Positions 16,985 through 25,365 are shown, counted from the first letter of the stretch. The stretch is 64,000 nucleotides of DNA from Carboxydothermus hydrogenoformans Z-2901 (GCF_000012865.1 NC_007503.1:1900001-1964000), one strand, 5' to 3'. Notes: a model not told the origin generated them from the letters alone. Program-made: numbers and translations.

Positions 16985-17052
16985 TTGACCCATTTTCAAA
17001 GTTTTTAAATTGACCTAACCTGGCTTTTTTTAAATTAGCTTTGATATGTGAG

Positions 17053-17318
17053 TTACTGTAGAGACCGGTTTTTAACCTGTCCTTTTTCATCGATACTAGG
17101 CTGGAAGGTAAGGTTAAATTGGGTTAGAGTCTTTTTATACGGAAGTCGGGCGAGTTGTAACCTTTTTAGGTATGGGGCTTTCTTTCAGGAATGCCCTCTG
17201 CTCTGAGGTATTTTCTAACCGTATTTCTGGAATGACCTGTTTCTCGTGCGATTGCACAAATACTCTTGCCTCTTGCTTTTAATTCATGTAACATGATAAT
17301 AGATCCACTCCCGAGCAT
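17053..17318 (-). mobile_element. IS21-family relic (istA start joined to istB piece)
   Basis: From ATG 17318 (GGAGGG upstream) the minus strand reads MLGSGSIIMLHELKARGKSI, then CAIARETGHSRNTVRKYLRA. This is the N-terminal helix-turn-helix of an IS21 IstA transposase, and it stops at TAA 17166. The next frame gives LARLPYKKTLTQFNLTFQPS, then IDEK. This is the opening of the IstB ATPase before its Walker A, and it stops at 17053. More than 1.5 kb of the element is deleted between the two. The bases beyond 17500 (GCGACAAATACTTTTTGACA and neighbours) may be the IS end. Confidence 0.7.
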
Positions 17319-17672
17319 TTATTTCCCTCCGATCCTTTGCTGTGGTCTCAGAGGGATATTTCGCCAGGGGGTGGGTCATTTCCTTTTCGTTGCTCCCGGG
17401 GCAATTATACACCGGCGGTGACATAAGGTGTTTTTGCTTGCATTTAGTCCCCCAAACACTACGCCGAATAATAATAATTTTCTGCATTTGTTTTACAATT
17501 CCTTGTTATTTGCGACAAATACTTTTTGACATAATTCGCATATTTCGACACTTAATCCCCTTTTACCCCTTTTTAACAGCAAAACTTCTCAATTCCGCTA
17601 TCCGCAAAATAAAGTACCCCCAATATCTCTCCTTTTATAATCTAACATGAGCTGCCAGAAAAACTTTTTCCA
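17319..17672. other. Intergenic, end of the IS21 relic and spacer DNA
   Basis: About 350 bp without a gene. The left half is the region upstream of the istA relic and probably contains the outer IS end. The right half is AT-rich DNA before the csm operon terminator. Confidence 0.4.
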
Positions 17673-17681
17673 TAAAAAAGA

Positions 17682-17704
17682 CCCCAAAGATTTTCTCTTT
17701 GAGG
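17682..17704 (-). terminator. Terminator of the type III-A operon
   Basis: CCCCAAAG / CTTTGAGG stem about 35 bp after the cas6 stop. On the minus strand it is followed by TCTTTTTTATGG. Confidence 0.7.
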
Positions 17705-17739
17705 CCGCAACTTTAACACCTAAAACTCTTCGCTATTTT

Positions 17740-18486
17740 TTATTTTACCTCCGCACACCCAAAGCCCATGCTGTTTTTCTCCCCAAAGCCCACATCGTAG
17801 CCAAAAGCAATAAGCTCTGCTGAACCTTCCACCGTAAAAGGAGCTAAATAGCCTAAGATTTTTTGATCCCGGTAGTGGATAAGCTTTGTTCCTTTATTTT
17901 TTTGTAAATATTCCTCGTCAAAAAAGAAAAACAGGCGGTCATCAACCGGCAAACGACCATAATAGGTTGCAAATTTACGCAAAAGATTTTGCCGGATTTT
18001 TTCCGAAAAAAGCTCCGGCTCCTCGGTATACCTAATGTAATATGGTTTCGTATAGCCTTCTTTAAGAGTGCTAACCACTATTGGAGACAAACAAACAAAA
18101 GTCTGGCCAGGCTTTATTTCGGGATTTTCTCTAATAAAAGCACCTTTTACCGTAAACTCTTCCCGGCCAATTATAAATTTATGGTCTTTAAATAAGCCAT
18201 TTAAAAGATGAAGCAAAAACTCATAAAGGGGGGAACTAATCTTTAAAGAACATTCCCCAATTATCCAGAAACCATCCGGTGCTAACTTTTTCCTCTTGGC
18301 TAATATCTGGGAAAAAGTAAAAAATTTAAAACGCCTCTCCCCAAAACCTTCGTCATGAAGCTTTCGGGCAAATTCCGGTGATGATTTGGCAATAGTTTCA
18401 TAAATTGCTGAGGTAATTTGGTACTGGTAATTAAACGGTAAAAAGACCGCTTTCTCCCGCGGTTTTAAAAGTACCTCTATGCGCAT
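17740..18486 (-). CDS. cas6: Cas6 pre-crRNA endoribonuclease, type III-A locus
   Basis: 248 aa from ATG 18486, with GGGAGG a few bases upstream; the frame extends to 18504 without a better start. Two ferredoxin-like halves are implied. The first opens RIEVLLKPREKAVFLPFNYQ, and the C-terminal glycine-rich loop DVGFGEKNSMGFGCAEV is the Cas6 hallmark. The His in LHDEGFGERRFKFFTFS and those near the N-terminus are candidate catalytic residues. It processes repeats to leave an 8-nt 5' handle on crRNA. It is the last gene of the csm operon. The second Cas6 at 38477 shares the C-terminal motif, so both may act on either array. Confidence 0.9.
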   Translation of the reverse strand: MRIEVLLKPREKAVFLPFNYQYQITSAIYETIAKSSPEFARKLHDEGFGERRFKFFTFSQILAKRKKLAPDGFWIIGECSLKISSPLYEFLLHLLNGLFKDHKFIIGREEFTVKGAFIRENPEIKPGQTFVCLSPIVVSTLKEGYTKPYYIRYTEEPELFSEKIRQNLLRKFATYYGRLPVDDRLFFFFDEEYLQKNKGTKLIHYRDQKILGYLAPFTVEGSAELIAFGYDVGFGEKNSMGFGCAEVK

Positions 18487-18519
18487 AATTTTCCTCCCAT
18501 CCAAAAATTGTTCGATTAA

Positions 18520-18548
18520 AGGGCTCGAAGGTTAATTCTTCGAGCCCT
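18520..18548 (-). promoter_or_regulatory. Perfect hairpin between csm5 and cas6
   Basis: AGGGCTCGAAG (18520-18530) and CTTCGAGCCCT (18538-18548) form an 11-bp perfect stem with a 7-base loop. One arm overlaps the csm5 stop codon. On the minus strand it is followed by TTTAATCG, not a real T tract, so it looks more like an mRNA processing, stability or partial-attenuation element than a terminator. Confidence 0.55.
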
Positions 18549-19647
18549 AATCTAAAATCCTTAATTTAATCCATCCCGTGGGATATAAAGGCTTCCCTTT
18601 CTCCACCACTATTTTTCGGGTTTTAGGGAAAGGAAAGTTTTCCCGGTATTTTATCTTGGCCCAGTTAATTACTTCCTTTAACTCCTCTTCCGGAAGGGCT
18701 TCTTTTAAAGTCTTACTGTTAAAGCCAGTTCCCCAGCCTAACTGCAAAATTATTCCGTCATTGCTATCCTGAATAAGTTTCTGGTAAAACTTTTTAAGCT
18801 CTTCAAGACCAATTTCCTCATAAAATTTTAGTTCATTTTGTAAAAATTGCCGCTGAACCTCTTTGGCCCTCTCCTGCCAGTTATTAAAAAATGCTTTATT
18901 CACCAGAGGAAAGTTATCATCGTTAAGATACTTTTCCTCTACCTTAAAACTTCCCTGAAGCTTAACTCCCGGTTTAAAACCAATGAAAAAGCTGCTGGTA
19001 GCCTGCTCCAAATCTGCTGTAGATTGCTCTCCAGGTAGAACTTTCCACCGGTAACCACTGGTCGTAAGGCTTAACACCTTTACCTGATAAAGCCCTAAAC
19101 TTTCCTCCCCCAGGGGCAGGCTGTCACCTACCTTAAGAGCACGGAAAAGAGAGTAATTAGGGGTTCCGGTTAAAGCCATTTCCGCTGCTTCGCTTAGTTT
19201 CTCTTTCTTGATCCTTGGATTTTGCAGCCTTTCTTTAATTTTTTGGTTAAAAGTTTCTTTTATTTCGGGTAAATTTATTTTATAGATTAACGTCCTAAGA
19301 GAACCTTTCAAAGAACTTCCGGGTAAATAAAAACCCTGCCCTTCAGCTACAGGGGCTAAAACTTCCGCTTTGCGAATTTTCAGGTCCATTAAAGTTTTCC
19401 TTGAACTGGAAAATTTAAAACGTGGAAATTCTCTGGCCCAGGGATATGACTCTCCCAGAAAAAATCCCGGTCTTTTAACCTTATCCAAAAAATCGTTTAA
19501 CACAAACCTTGGCGAGGTAAATACCCGCTCCATATCGGCAACCACAAATTTTTCTTCTTCTAACGAAATTAAATATTCCAGGGGAGGATATTTTTGACCG
19601 GAACCAACAAAGAGCGGAGATAAAACCTCAATTTCGTATGTTGCCAC
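18547..19647 (-). CDS. csm5: Csm5, type III-A RAMP protein
   Basis: 366 aa. The N-terminal RAMP fold opens YEIEVLSPLFVGSGQKYPPL and has the glycine-rich loop GFYLPGSSLKGSLRTLIYK at about residues 105-123. The C-terminal RAMP-like part ends in FPKTRKIVVEKGKPLYPTGW. Csm5 caps the 3' end of the Csm filament and helps crRNA 3' maturation. Its ATG follows the csm4 stop directly, so the two are translated together. Length is normal for the family. Confidence 0.9.
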   Translation of the reverse strand: MATYEIEVLSPLFVGSGQKYPPLEYLISLEEEKFVVADMERVFTSPRFVLNDFLDKVKRPGFFLGESYPWAREFPRFKFSSSRKTLMDLKIRKAEVLAPVAEGQGFYLPGSSLKGSLRTLIYKINLPEIKETFNQKIKERLQNPRIKKEKLSEAAEMALTGTPNYSLFRALKVGDSLPLGEESLGLYQVKVLSLTTSGYRWKVLPGEQSTADLEQATSSFFIGFKPGVKLQGSFKVEEKYLNDDNFPLVNKAFFNNWQERAKEVQRQFLQNELKFYEEIGLEELKKFYQKLIQDSNDGIILQLGWGTGFNSKTLKEALPEEELKEVINWAKIKYRENFPFPKTRKIVVEKGKPLYPTGWIKLRILD

Positions 19648-20604
19648 TTATATCCCCCCTTTCCAAGGAAGGGTAAAGGCATAACCGTACCGGTATACCG
19701 GATGCTCGGTAAAGTATTTGGGAGTAACATCTACCAAACGTCCCACTGGCTTAAAGCCAAAGACTGAACCCGGTCCAAAGAAACGTACCGATTTTTTTCT
19801 TACCCCCCGGTCAAAACTGCTAAACACATATCCCCCTGACTCAACTAGGGTGTAGGCTTTTACCCCATCTGCAATCTTAAGTAATTCATCTTCCTTAGGA
19901 TAATAATTTGAAAGTAAAAACCTATATTCTCCTTGAAGCGGCCAAGAAAAATCTTCCCGAAACTCTATGGAAAACTGGCCAAAGCCGTAGGTCCTCTCTC
20001 CTCCCAGTCCTTCATCCGCCAGAACTCTTAAAGCTGTTTCAAATTTTGTTTTCCACTCCGGTGCTATTTCATAGAGGAAATATAGATAAATATTTTCCGC
20101 AAAGGTTATACCCGTGCAGTAATAAATGTTGGAACTGGAAGTAATCCGGTCTAAGGCTACCCGAGGAATCTCCCGGCTTTGGTGCCAGTACTCCTGCTTT
20201 ACCGGAAGATATGCTTTCTGAACAACATACCCTTCTCCCGGCCCTTCGCCTTTAGCAATTTTTTCTAAGCTTTCTACGGGTAAGTATTCTATTTTTTTTG
20301 CAGTTTTTACATCCGTAAAATAAGGAGTTAAATCCAAAGTCAAAGGCTTAGGAACAAAATAATATACTTTTTCCCCGGTAACTTGAGCTGGAAAGAGAGA
20401 AGAAAGTTCTAAAACCGGTTTTTCCAATAAAGCTTCGAAAAAGGCCTTCGTCTCCCCAGCCCCATAATAAAGGGAATAAGCATTTAAGAGAGCCGAAAAC
20501 AGCTGGTCGCTTCCCGGCAAGATTTTACTATTAGTTAGATCCCCTGTTCTCCTACCCAGATTTAGAGGGCCTTTAGGCTTAATTAGAGCTATTTTGTAGG
20601 CCAT
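19648..20604 (-). CDS. csm4: Csm4, type III-A RAMP protein (Cas5 group)
   Basis: 318 aa. The N-terminus IALIKPKGPLNLGRRTGDLT followed by SDQLFSALLNAYSLYYG is the Csm4 pattern. The motif GLGGERTYGFGQFSIEF at about residues 200-216 is the glycine-rich RNA-binding loop. A C-terminal segment with DVTPKYFTEHPVYRYGYAF ends it. Csm4 binds the crRNA 5' handle and contacts Cas10 at the base of the complex. It lies between csm3 (13-bp gap) and csm5 (no gap). Confidence 0.9.
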   Translation of the reverse strand: MAYKIALIKPKGPLNLGRRTGDLTNSKILPGSDQLFSALLNAYSLYYGAGETKAFFEALLEKPVLELSSLFPAQVTGEKVYYFVPKPLTLDLTPYFTDVKTAKKIEYLPVESLEKIAKGEGPGEGYVVQKAYLPVKQEYWHQSREIPRVALDRITSSSNIYYCTGITFAENIYLYFLYEIAPEWKTKFETALRVLADEGLGGERTYGFGQFSIEFREDFSWPLQGEYRFLLSNYYPKEDELLKIADGVKAYTLVESGGYVFSSFDRGVRKKSVRFFGPGSVFGFKPVGRLVDVTPKYFTEHPVYRYGYAFTLPWKGGI

Positions 20605-20617
20605 TGGCTTCTCCCCT

Positions 20618-21418
20618 TTACTTCAACAATTGCGGAATATTCTTCTGCATAAGCTCCTCTAAAGACCCCATTACTATCGGTTGAGCGCTAAAGTTTCCGG
20701 TCTCATATTCCTCGCGAGACTTCCAGTAAACTGCTAAATCTTTAAACATAATCTTTCCGTAACCTCGGCTGCCGGAACCTCCGAGATAGTCATCTTCTAA
20801 AAGCTTCATTGCAGTTAATACTTTAGAAAACAGCTCTTTATCTTCTTCCCGCAAAACGTTATAAACCAGTTCAAAGCAAAACTCCGCTCCCCGCGGTACT
20901 CTTTCGGTCTGCCGGGGATTAGCCGCCGAAGTAATCCGGTCAATGGAGTTTTCAAATTTAACCTCGGTCCATTCCAAATCAAGATTGGGCTTAATGTCTT
21001 TAATGCTTTCTTCATCCAAGCAGGCATCCCTGAAATAGAGGCGGGTGGGGGTAGCGTTGGAAATCACCAGCTCAGTCTGATTATCAGCAAGAGTGTATTT
21101 CCCGTGGTTTCTACCAAAGATAATACATACCGGACATTCCGGTTCATTGCAAATATGAATGCGAATTGGTTCAGCACCTTTTTTCTGTAATACCAGTTTG
21201 GTTGCACTCAAATAGCCTTCGTGATTTTCCAGTAAGCTCCGAAGTTTTCCTTTTAAACTGGATCCTGGAATATACGGTTTTCCTTCCTCATCTTTAATAA
21301 CGCTATTGTCAACCCCACCAATTTCAGTATTCCCCTGGGCTCCACCTATATGAAGGCCGGTTAAAGCTTTGATTTTACCTTTAATTACAATTTTTCCTAA
21401 AAGTTTTAACTCTTCCAT
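20618..21418 (-). CDS. csm3: Csm3, backbone RAMP and target-RNA nuclease (Cas7 group)
   Basis: 266 aa. The N-terminus has KIKALTGLHIGGAQGNTEIG followed by GVDNSVIKD. Asp37 in that loop matches the catalytic aspartate that cuts target RNA at 6-nt steps. The glycine-rich loop YIPGSSLKGKLRSLLE follows at about residue 49. A Cys-His cluster (HICNEPECPVCIIFG, about 99-113) is the usual zinc-like site. A second glycine loop (YLGGSGSRGYGKIMF) is near the C-terminus. Several copies form the filament backbone. Confidence 0.93.
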   Translation of the reverse strand: MEELKLLGKIVIKGKIKALTGLHIGGAQGNTEIGGVDNSVIKDEEGKPYIPGSSLKGKLRSLLENHEGYLSATKLVLQKKGAEPIRIHICNEPECPVCIIFGRNHGKYTLADNQTELVISNATPTRLYFRDACLDEESIKDIKPNLDLEWTEVKFENSIDRITSAANPRQTERVPRGAEFCFELVYNVLREEDKELFSKVLTAMKLLEDDYLGGSGSRGYGKIMFKDLAVYWKSREEYETGNFSAQPIVMGSLEELMQKNIPQLLK

Positions 21419-21430
21419 CCCTCATCCCTC

Positions 21431-21865
21431 CTATTCTTTACCGCCATAAGCCCGGTGATAGGCAACTACAGCTTCAAAAAAATCAATAAACCGTTTAAAT
21501 TTCTCATAGCTATCAATCTGGGCCAAAGCTTTATCGGCAATTTTTTGCAAATCTCTCACCTGACTGTACCGCCCAGCAATATACGCAAACTTAGCCCGGA
21601 GTAAATTAACCCGGTAAGGACCGTCGGAATCTTTATAATTAATAGATTTTGCTTCCGTATAAAGATTTCTAATCTGGGAAGTAGTCATTTTAGCCACCCG
21701 GGCTAAAAAACTACCAAGCTTCTCCGCACTTGAAATTAAAAGCTCCCCTTTGGGGTCTTCTATTGGATTTAAAAACTTATCCACTGCTTGCAGTACTTCC
21801 TGGACAGGGTTTTCCTGGTTTTGCTGTCTTCCAGGATTGGCTCTATTATTTTTTCCATTCATCAT
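21431..21865 (-). CDS. csm2: Csm2, small subunit of the type III-A complex
   Basis: 144 aa from ATG 21865. Its first base is the last base of the cas10 stop (TAATG overlap), and GAGGGGG lies about 5 bases upstream, so the longer frame to 21901 is not used. A polar, disordered start (NNRANPGRQQNQENP) precedes an all-helical body with KMTTSQIRNLYTEAKS, AKFAYIAGRYSQVRDL and RFIDFFEAVVAYHRAYG, which matches Csm2. It forms the minor filament along the crRNA-target duplex. Confidence 0.88.
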   Translation of the reverse strand: MMNGKNNRANPGRQQNQENPVQEVLQAVDKFLNPIEDPKGELLISSAEKLGSFLARVAKMTTSQIRNLYTEAKSINYKDSDGPYRVNLLRAKFAYIAGRYSQVRDLQKIADKALAQIDSYEKFKRFIDFFEAVVAYHRAYGGKE

Positions 21866-24081
21866 TAATCCCCCCTCGCTCTTAGTTCTAATTCTGCCCA
21901 CCGTGCCGCCGGTGAAGCTAAAGGATTGATTTCGGTAGTATTGAATACCACCACATCCATAATCTTTTCGCGGAAATAAGTTTGTAACTCCTTCTTAAGA
22001 CTATCCCGGTAACGGCTTAACTGATATACCAGGCGCCACACCTTGGGATAGGATGCCTCCCGTTCGCCAGCATTTAGAAGATTTTTTATACCGTATAGAT
22101 GCTGGATAATTGCCCTGGAACCTCCGCCTTGAACTACTTTCTTAATGTGGTCTTTTAATCCTTGTAACCGGCTAAACTCATCCCAGGTATAAGCCCTGTC
22201 TAAAAAGGCAATCTTATCTTTGCTCCCAGTTTTAGCTTTCTCCTCCAAAAGCTCATAAGCCTCTTGGGCAACTTTAAAGAGAGGATGCTTAAAGTTTGGG
22301 GCAAGCTTGATGGCCGCTGAAAAAGTTAAATCGCGGTTGCCTGCACAGTAAAGGGTAAATTGCCGCCTTAATTTCAAGGCCACCTTGGGCAGTACCGACC
22401 AGCTGCCCACCACAAAGAAATCATCTCCTCCAGCATAAACGGTATAAACCGTATCTCCAAATTCTTTTAACAAATCATTAAAGTATACGCCAAAAAATTC
22501 ACCCATCGCCCTGGATAAAGCTGCTATCGAGGTAATGGTTATTTTATCAGCAAATCCCTCACGGAATAATTTTCCCAGGTTATCCACATCTCCCCGAAGA
22601 ACTCCCCAGGTATCTATTCCTTCACTCTTTTTAGCCAAAACCTCAAACTCGTACGCAGCAGTTTTAGGTGCAAAATAAAAACCCTGACAATTCTTAACTA
22701 CAAAATCATAACTATTTAAAAGTAAATTAAAGTAGTCCTGCTCAGGTTTATCAGAAAATCTAACCTGACGTCCAAGGGCCAGGAAAAGCTCATTTATATT
22801 GCTTATTTCGTTAATACTGCTTTTTTCAACTACTTTTTTCTCCTGTAAAATCTCAGTCCTGGGAAGTTCAGCTCCCATTTCCACAATACTCTGACAGAAA
22901 GAACAAAGCCCTGTTTCGCCAGTTACTTCCCTGCCACAAATGGGACAAATATTATCCGGTGTATCAAAAGGACCAAATATTAAATCTGGTGTCTCTTTTA
23001 TTAGAGTTAAAAACGGTTTCATTTTTTCCCGGTTTAATTCCTGCCCCAAATCATCCCAGCGTTTGGTGATATTTCCCTCAGCCAGGTCGTTTATCGTAAG
23101 CGGAATACTTCCCAGGATAAACTTAAGTTTACCGTTAAAAGCCTGATAAATTATTTTTTCAACTCGCCCTTTTATTTCCTGAAGTTTTTCTAAATCAGAA
23201 TAAGGAAGGAGTAATGTGAAGCGGCCCCCGCCAATTAGAAGAATGCTTGGTTCTAAAAGGCCTAACTCTTCAACCAGATAGAGAGCTATCAGCCGGTTTA
23301 AATAGCCTACTAAAAAAGAACGGCCCCTGAGGTTTTTAGCTGCATTATCCAAGGGAATATCGTACAAGAAGTCCTGAATCCCGGCGATATCGCCACCTAC
23401 CAGTAAGAAATAGGGCTTTTGTAACTCGGAAGCCTGATAATTTTTATTTTTCAAATGCTGGTGGATTTTTTGCAAAGTCGGTTCGGGTATATCTTCCTTA
23501 TAGAGAGCAGCAGCAATAGCAGCAGTAGTTCTGGCATGGTCATAGAGGGAGATGGTAGCCCGGGAGTAGAACGCCGCAGAAGGAATAAGGGTTAAGTATT
23601 TTTGGAGGAGATACAATGTTGCATTGAGATTATTTTTAACTTTTGAAAATTCCTGATTAAAACTATCCCAGAGCTGTTTATAGCCATTGCCATTTAGGGT
23701 TGCTTTTCTTTTATCGGCAACGGGAAAAGGTGGTTCATCAGGTTCATAGAGCTTTAAAGGAATGTACTGTTCTCCTTCCGCTCCCCGGCTTAATTTAATG
23801 CGGGAAAACAGCGAAATCAGCGGTTCGTCGGCAACATTTCCTCCCGGAGATTGATCCTCCCTTTCTCCGGCGGATAGTTTATCGGCAATTGCTAAGATGT
23901 AATCATCTTTTGTTTCAGGGTCATGGTGGTTTGCAACCAGGGCCACCAGCTCTTCGCTGGCAAAGTTATGGTGGACAAAAGTGCCGGATAGTTCCTGGTG
24001 TTTTATTTGTTTATTTTCTGCCCGCTGCCAGAACTTCCCGATATCGTGCAAAAGCCCCGCCCAGTAGATATTTTCAATCAT
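21865..24081 (-). CDS. cas10: Cas10 (Csm1), DNase and cyclic oligoadenylate synthase
   Basis: 738 aa. The HD nuclease site is LLHDIGKFWQRA (His12-Asp13), with a second histidine pair in VANHHDPE. A four-Cys zinc motif (CPICGREVTGETGLCSFC) lies at about residues 379-396. The palm domain has VYAGGDDFFVVG at about 547-558; the intact GGDD predicts cyclic oligoadenylate synthesis. A helical D4 domain ends the protein. On target-RNA binding it cuts ssDNA and makes the second messenger for the CARF proteins at 4.8-10.3 kb. AGGAGGGGG precedes the ATG and lies inside the overlapping upstream ORF. Confidence 0.95.
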   Translation of the reverse strand: MIENIYWAGLLHDIGKFWQRAENKQIKHQELSGTFVHHNFASEELVALVANHHDPETKDDYILAIADKLSAGEREDQSPGGNVADEPLISLFSRIKLSRGAEGEQYIPLKLYEPDEPPFPVADKRKATLNGNGYKQLWDSFNQEFSKVKNNLNATLYLLQKYLTLIPSAAFYSRATISLYDHARTTAAIAAALYKEDIPEPTLQKIHQHLKNKNYQASELQKPYFLLVGGDIAGIQDFLYDIPLDNAAKNLRGRSFLVGYLNRLIALYLVEELGLLEPSILLIGGGRFTLLLPYSDLEKLQEIKGRVEKIIYQAFNGKLKFILGSIPLTINDLAEGNITKRWDDLGQELNREKMKPFLTLIKETPDLIFGPFDTPDNICPICGREVTGETGLCSFCQSIVEMGAELPRTEILQEKKVVEKSSINEISNINELFLALGRQVRFSDKPEQDYFNLLLNSYDFVVKNCQGFYFAPKTAAYEFEVLAKKSEGIDTWGVLRGDVDNLGKLFREGFADKITITSIAALSRAMGEFFGVYFNDLLKEFGDTVYTVYAGGDDFFVVGSWSVLPKVALKLRRQFTLYCAGNRDLTFSAAIKLAPNFKHPLFKVAQEAYELLEEKAKTGSKDKIAFLDRAYTWDEFSRLQGLKDHIKKVVQGGGSRAIIQHLYGIKNLLNAGEREASYPKVWRLVYQLSRYRDSLKKELQTYFREKIMDVVVFNTTEINPLASPAARWAELELRARGD

Positions 24082-24398
24082 TTTCCCCCTCCTTTCGTCA
24101 GAAATTGTGAATTTAATACATTTTTATAATTCTTTATAAAATTTGTTTTTCCTCTTTTGGCATTATTTAAAACTTTTGGTTTATAATATTTTTTCAATTC
24201 TTCATTTTCCGGTAAATCTTCCATACTGCAATTATTCAGAATTTCTTTGATTTTCTTCATTTTTGCGTAATGATCCCGGTAAGCTAAAAATTTACTTGCT
24301 GTAAAATTCATTTTATGGGGGTAATAATGAACATGTTTTTTGTTGGCAATTAAAACCTGCTGTTCAGGCTTTATATACACTATCTCGGCCACCAGCAA
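24078..24398 (-). CDS. Small basic protein overlapping cas10
   Basis: 106 aa, very basic, rich in Lys and Asn (KRGKTNFIKNYKNVLNSQFL). It contains KKHVHYYPHKMNFTASKFLA. The stop overlaps the cas10 ATG by 4 bp (ATGA), so cas10 translation is coupled to it. The start given is TTG without a ribosome site. Upstream, in another frame, lies a short reading stretch (MKIFKQQRDDECNPARYVII…) that ends 8 bp before this frame at a run of six A, so the true gene may be longer and frameshifted. No family recognised; a csm-linked accessory role is only suggested by position. Confidence 0.45.
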   Translation of the reverse strand: MLVAEIVYIKPEQQVLIANKKHVHYYPHKMNFTASKFLAYRDHYAKMKKIKEILNNCSMEDLPENEELKKYYKPKVLNNAKRGKTNFIKNYKNVLNSQFLTKGGGK

Positions 24399-24564
24399 AA
24401 ACTTTCTAATCTCGTTTTTTCATCCAAAGGAATTTTCTGTAAATTGTTACATCTATAATAACATATCTTGCCGGGTTACATTCGTCATCCCTTTGTTGTT
24501 TAAAAATTTTCATGATTATTTTACAAAGATAAGTCGGAAAAATTTTTTCCAAAAATAAAAACGA

Positions 24565-24588
24565 CCCGAAGGCAACACTGCCTCCGGG
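24565..24588 (-). terminator. Terminator upstream of the csm operon
   Basis: CCCGAAGGCA and TGCCTCCGGG form a 10-bp stem with one mismatch. On the minus strand it is followed by TCGTTTTTATTTTTGG. It isolates the csm operon from transcription entering from 24.9 kb, so the csm promoter must lie between about 24400 and 24560. Confidence 0.7.
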
Positions 24589-24606
24589 CAACTTCCTTTT
24601 TAAATG

Positions 24607-24679
24607 CTTTGATTAAAACGTTCCAAAGCAGGTCGTTCTCCTCGGCCATATTTCAATCCCAGATTGGTTCGATTAAGAC
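24607..24679 (+). CRISPR. Isolated CRISPR remnant: partial repeat, spacer, one repeat
   Basis: 24650-24679 matches the array 2 repeat at 28 of 30 positions (first base G to A, third from last A to G). A partial repeat end, TTTGATTAAAAC, lies at 24608-24619, leaving a 30-bp spacer-like piece between them. It stands about 570 bp upstream of cas10. It is a fossil of an array once attached to the type III-A module. Confidence 0.65.
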
Positions 24680-24843
24680 TTTGTATTTTTTTCCTTACTT
24701 GTATATTCGCTTTTTAGGCATAAGATATATTAAGCATGCATTCATGATAGTTCTTTATATCATAGTCACTTTCACTAAAATTGATCCATGGCTTATTAGA
24801 AACCTTTTCTGCCATTTGATACTTACCTCCCATAAAAAGGCAT

Positions 24844-24876
24844 AAAAATACCACCTCAACCTGTTCGGCTGGGTGG
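24844..24876 (-). terminator. Terminator after the small 82-aa gene
   Basis: Hairpin with outer arms CCACC / GGTGG and inner CC / GG pairs directly after the stop at 24877. On the minus strand TATTTTTATG follows. Confidence 0.6.
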
Positions 24877-25125
24877 TTAATGGAATATTACTTTAATTTT
24901 CGTAGCTAATTCCTTAATTGGTATCCCGTCAATTTTGAACTCATTTAAGAATTCCTCAATTGTATCATATTCCTTGTGTGTCTCAGGCTTATCGTATTCA
25001 GCAATGTGAACTTTTTCAAAATAAGATAGCGAATAGTCCTTCCCGTTATATTCAAATTCAATTTCTCGAATAGTTTCTAAGTCTTCGATAAACTCTTCTA
25101 AACTCCTATAAACATCATACATCAT
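24877..25125 (-). CDS. Small acidic hypothetical protein
   Basis: 82 aa, acidic (YRSLEEFIEDLETIREIEFE, then YDTIEEFLNEFKIDGIPIKE). It has no membrane segment. Size and charge resemble immunity proteins of polymorphic toxins, but no family is recognised. It lies 18 bp after a DUF4926-like gene on the same strand and ends in a terminator, so the two form a small operon. No toxin gene adjoins them; the next gene upstream is a transposon remnant on the other strand, so they may be orphans. Confidence 0.6.
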   Translation of the reverse strand: MMYDVYRSLEEFIEDLETIREIEFEYNGKDYSLSYFEKVHIAEYDKPETHKEYDTIEEFLNEFKIDGIPIKELATKIKVIFH

Positions 25126-25143
25126 TTTTCATCACTCCAAATG

Positions 25144-25365
25144 TCATTCACCTTTTCCTTTTTCCCTGGTTGAGTGTTTAATTATTCGCCAAACCACTTC
25201 GCTAATTTTATCTTCCTCGATTGTTTCTAACTCACCATCACCAAATTCTACTTCATAAGCTTTAGGCAAATCTTTTACATCAAAAACATGAACAACAGTT
25301 CCCTCACGCCCATCCTTAGTTCTGACAACATCAAGCTCGTCAATCTTCTTTATTCCTCCCTCCAA
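25144..25365 (-). CDS. DUF4926-like small protein
   Basis: About 65-73 aa. DELDVVRTKDGREGTVVHVF, then YEVEFGDGELETIEEDKISE, fits the DUF4926 pattern, a small SH3-like beta-barrel often found among toxin-immunity genes. The start is unclear. TTG 25365 gives the longest frame but the GGAGGGAGGA ribosome site lies inside it, and the best-spaced codon after that site is an ATT (in KKIDELD), which would be a rare start. It heads a two-gene unit with the 82-aa gene. Confidence 0.6.
   Translation of the reverse strand: MEGGIKKIDELDVVRTKDGREGTVVHVFDVKDLPKAYEVEFGDGELETIEEDKISEVVWRIIKHSTREKGKGE

Noticed and set aside
17284-17487. 67-aa minus-strand frame
   Set aside because: It is out of frame with the clear IstA start at 17318, which has a ribosome site and an IS21-like helix-turn-helix.
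24406-24591. 61-aa protein starting at 24591
   Set aside because: Its first 20 codons are the terminator hairpin at 24565-24588; only the later part (from MKIFKQQ) could be real and is discussed with the cas10 upstream region.
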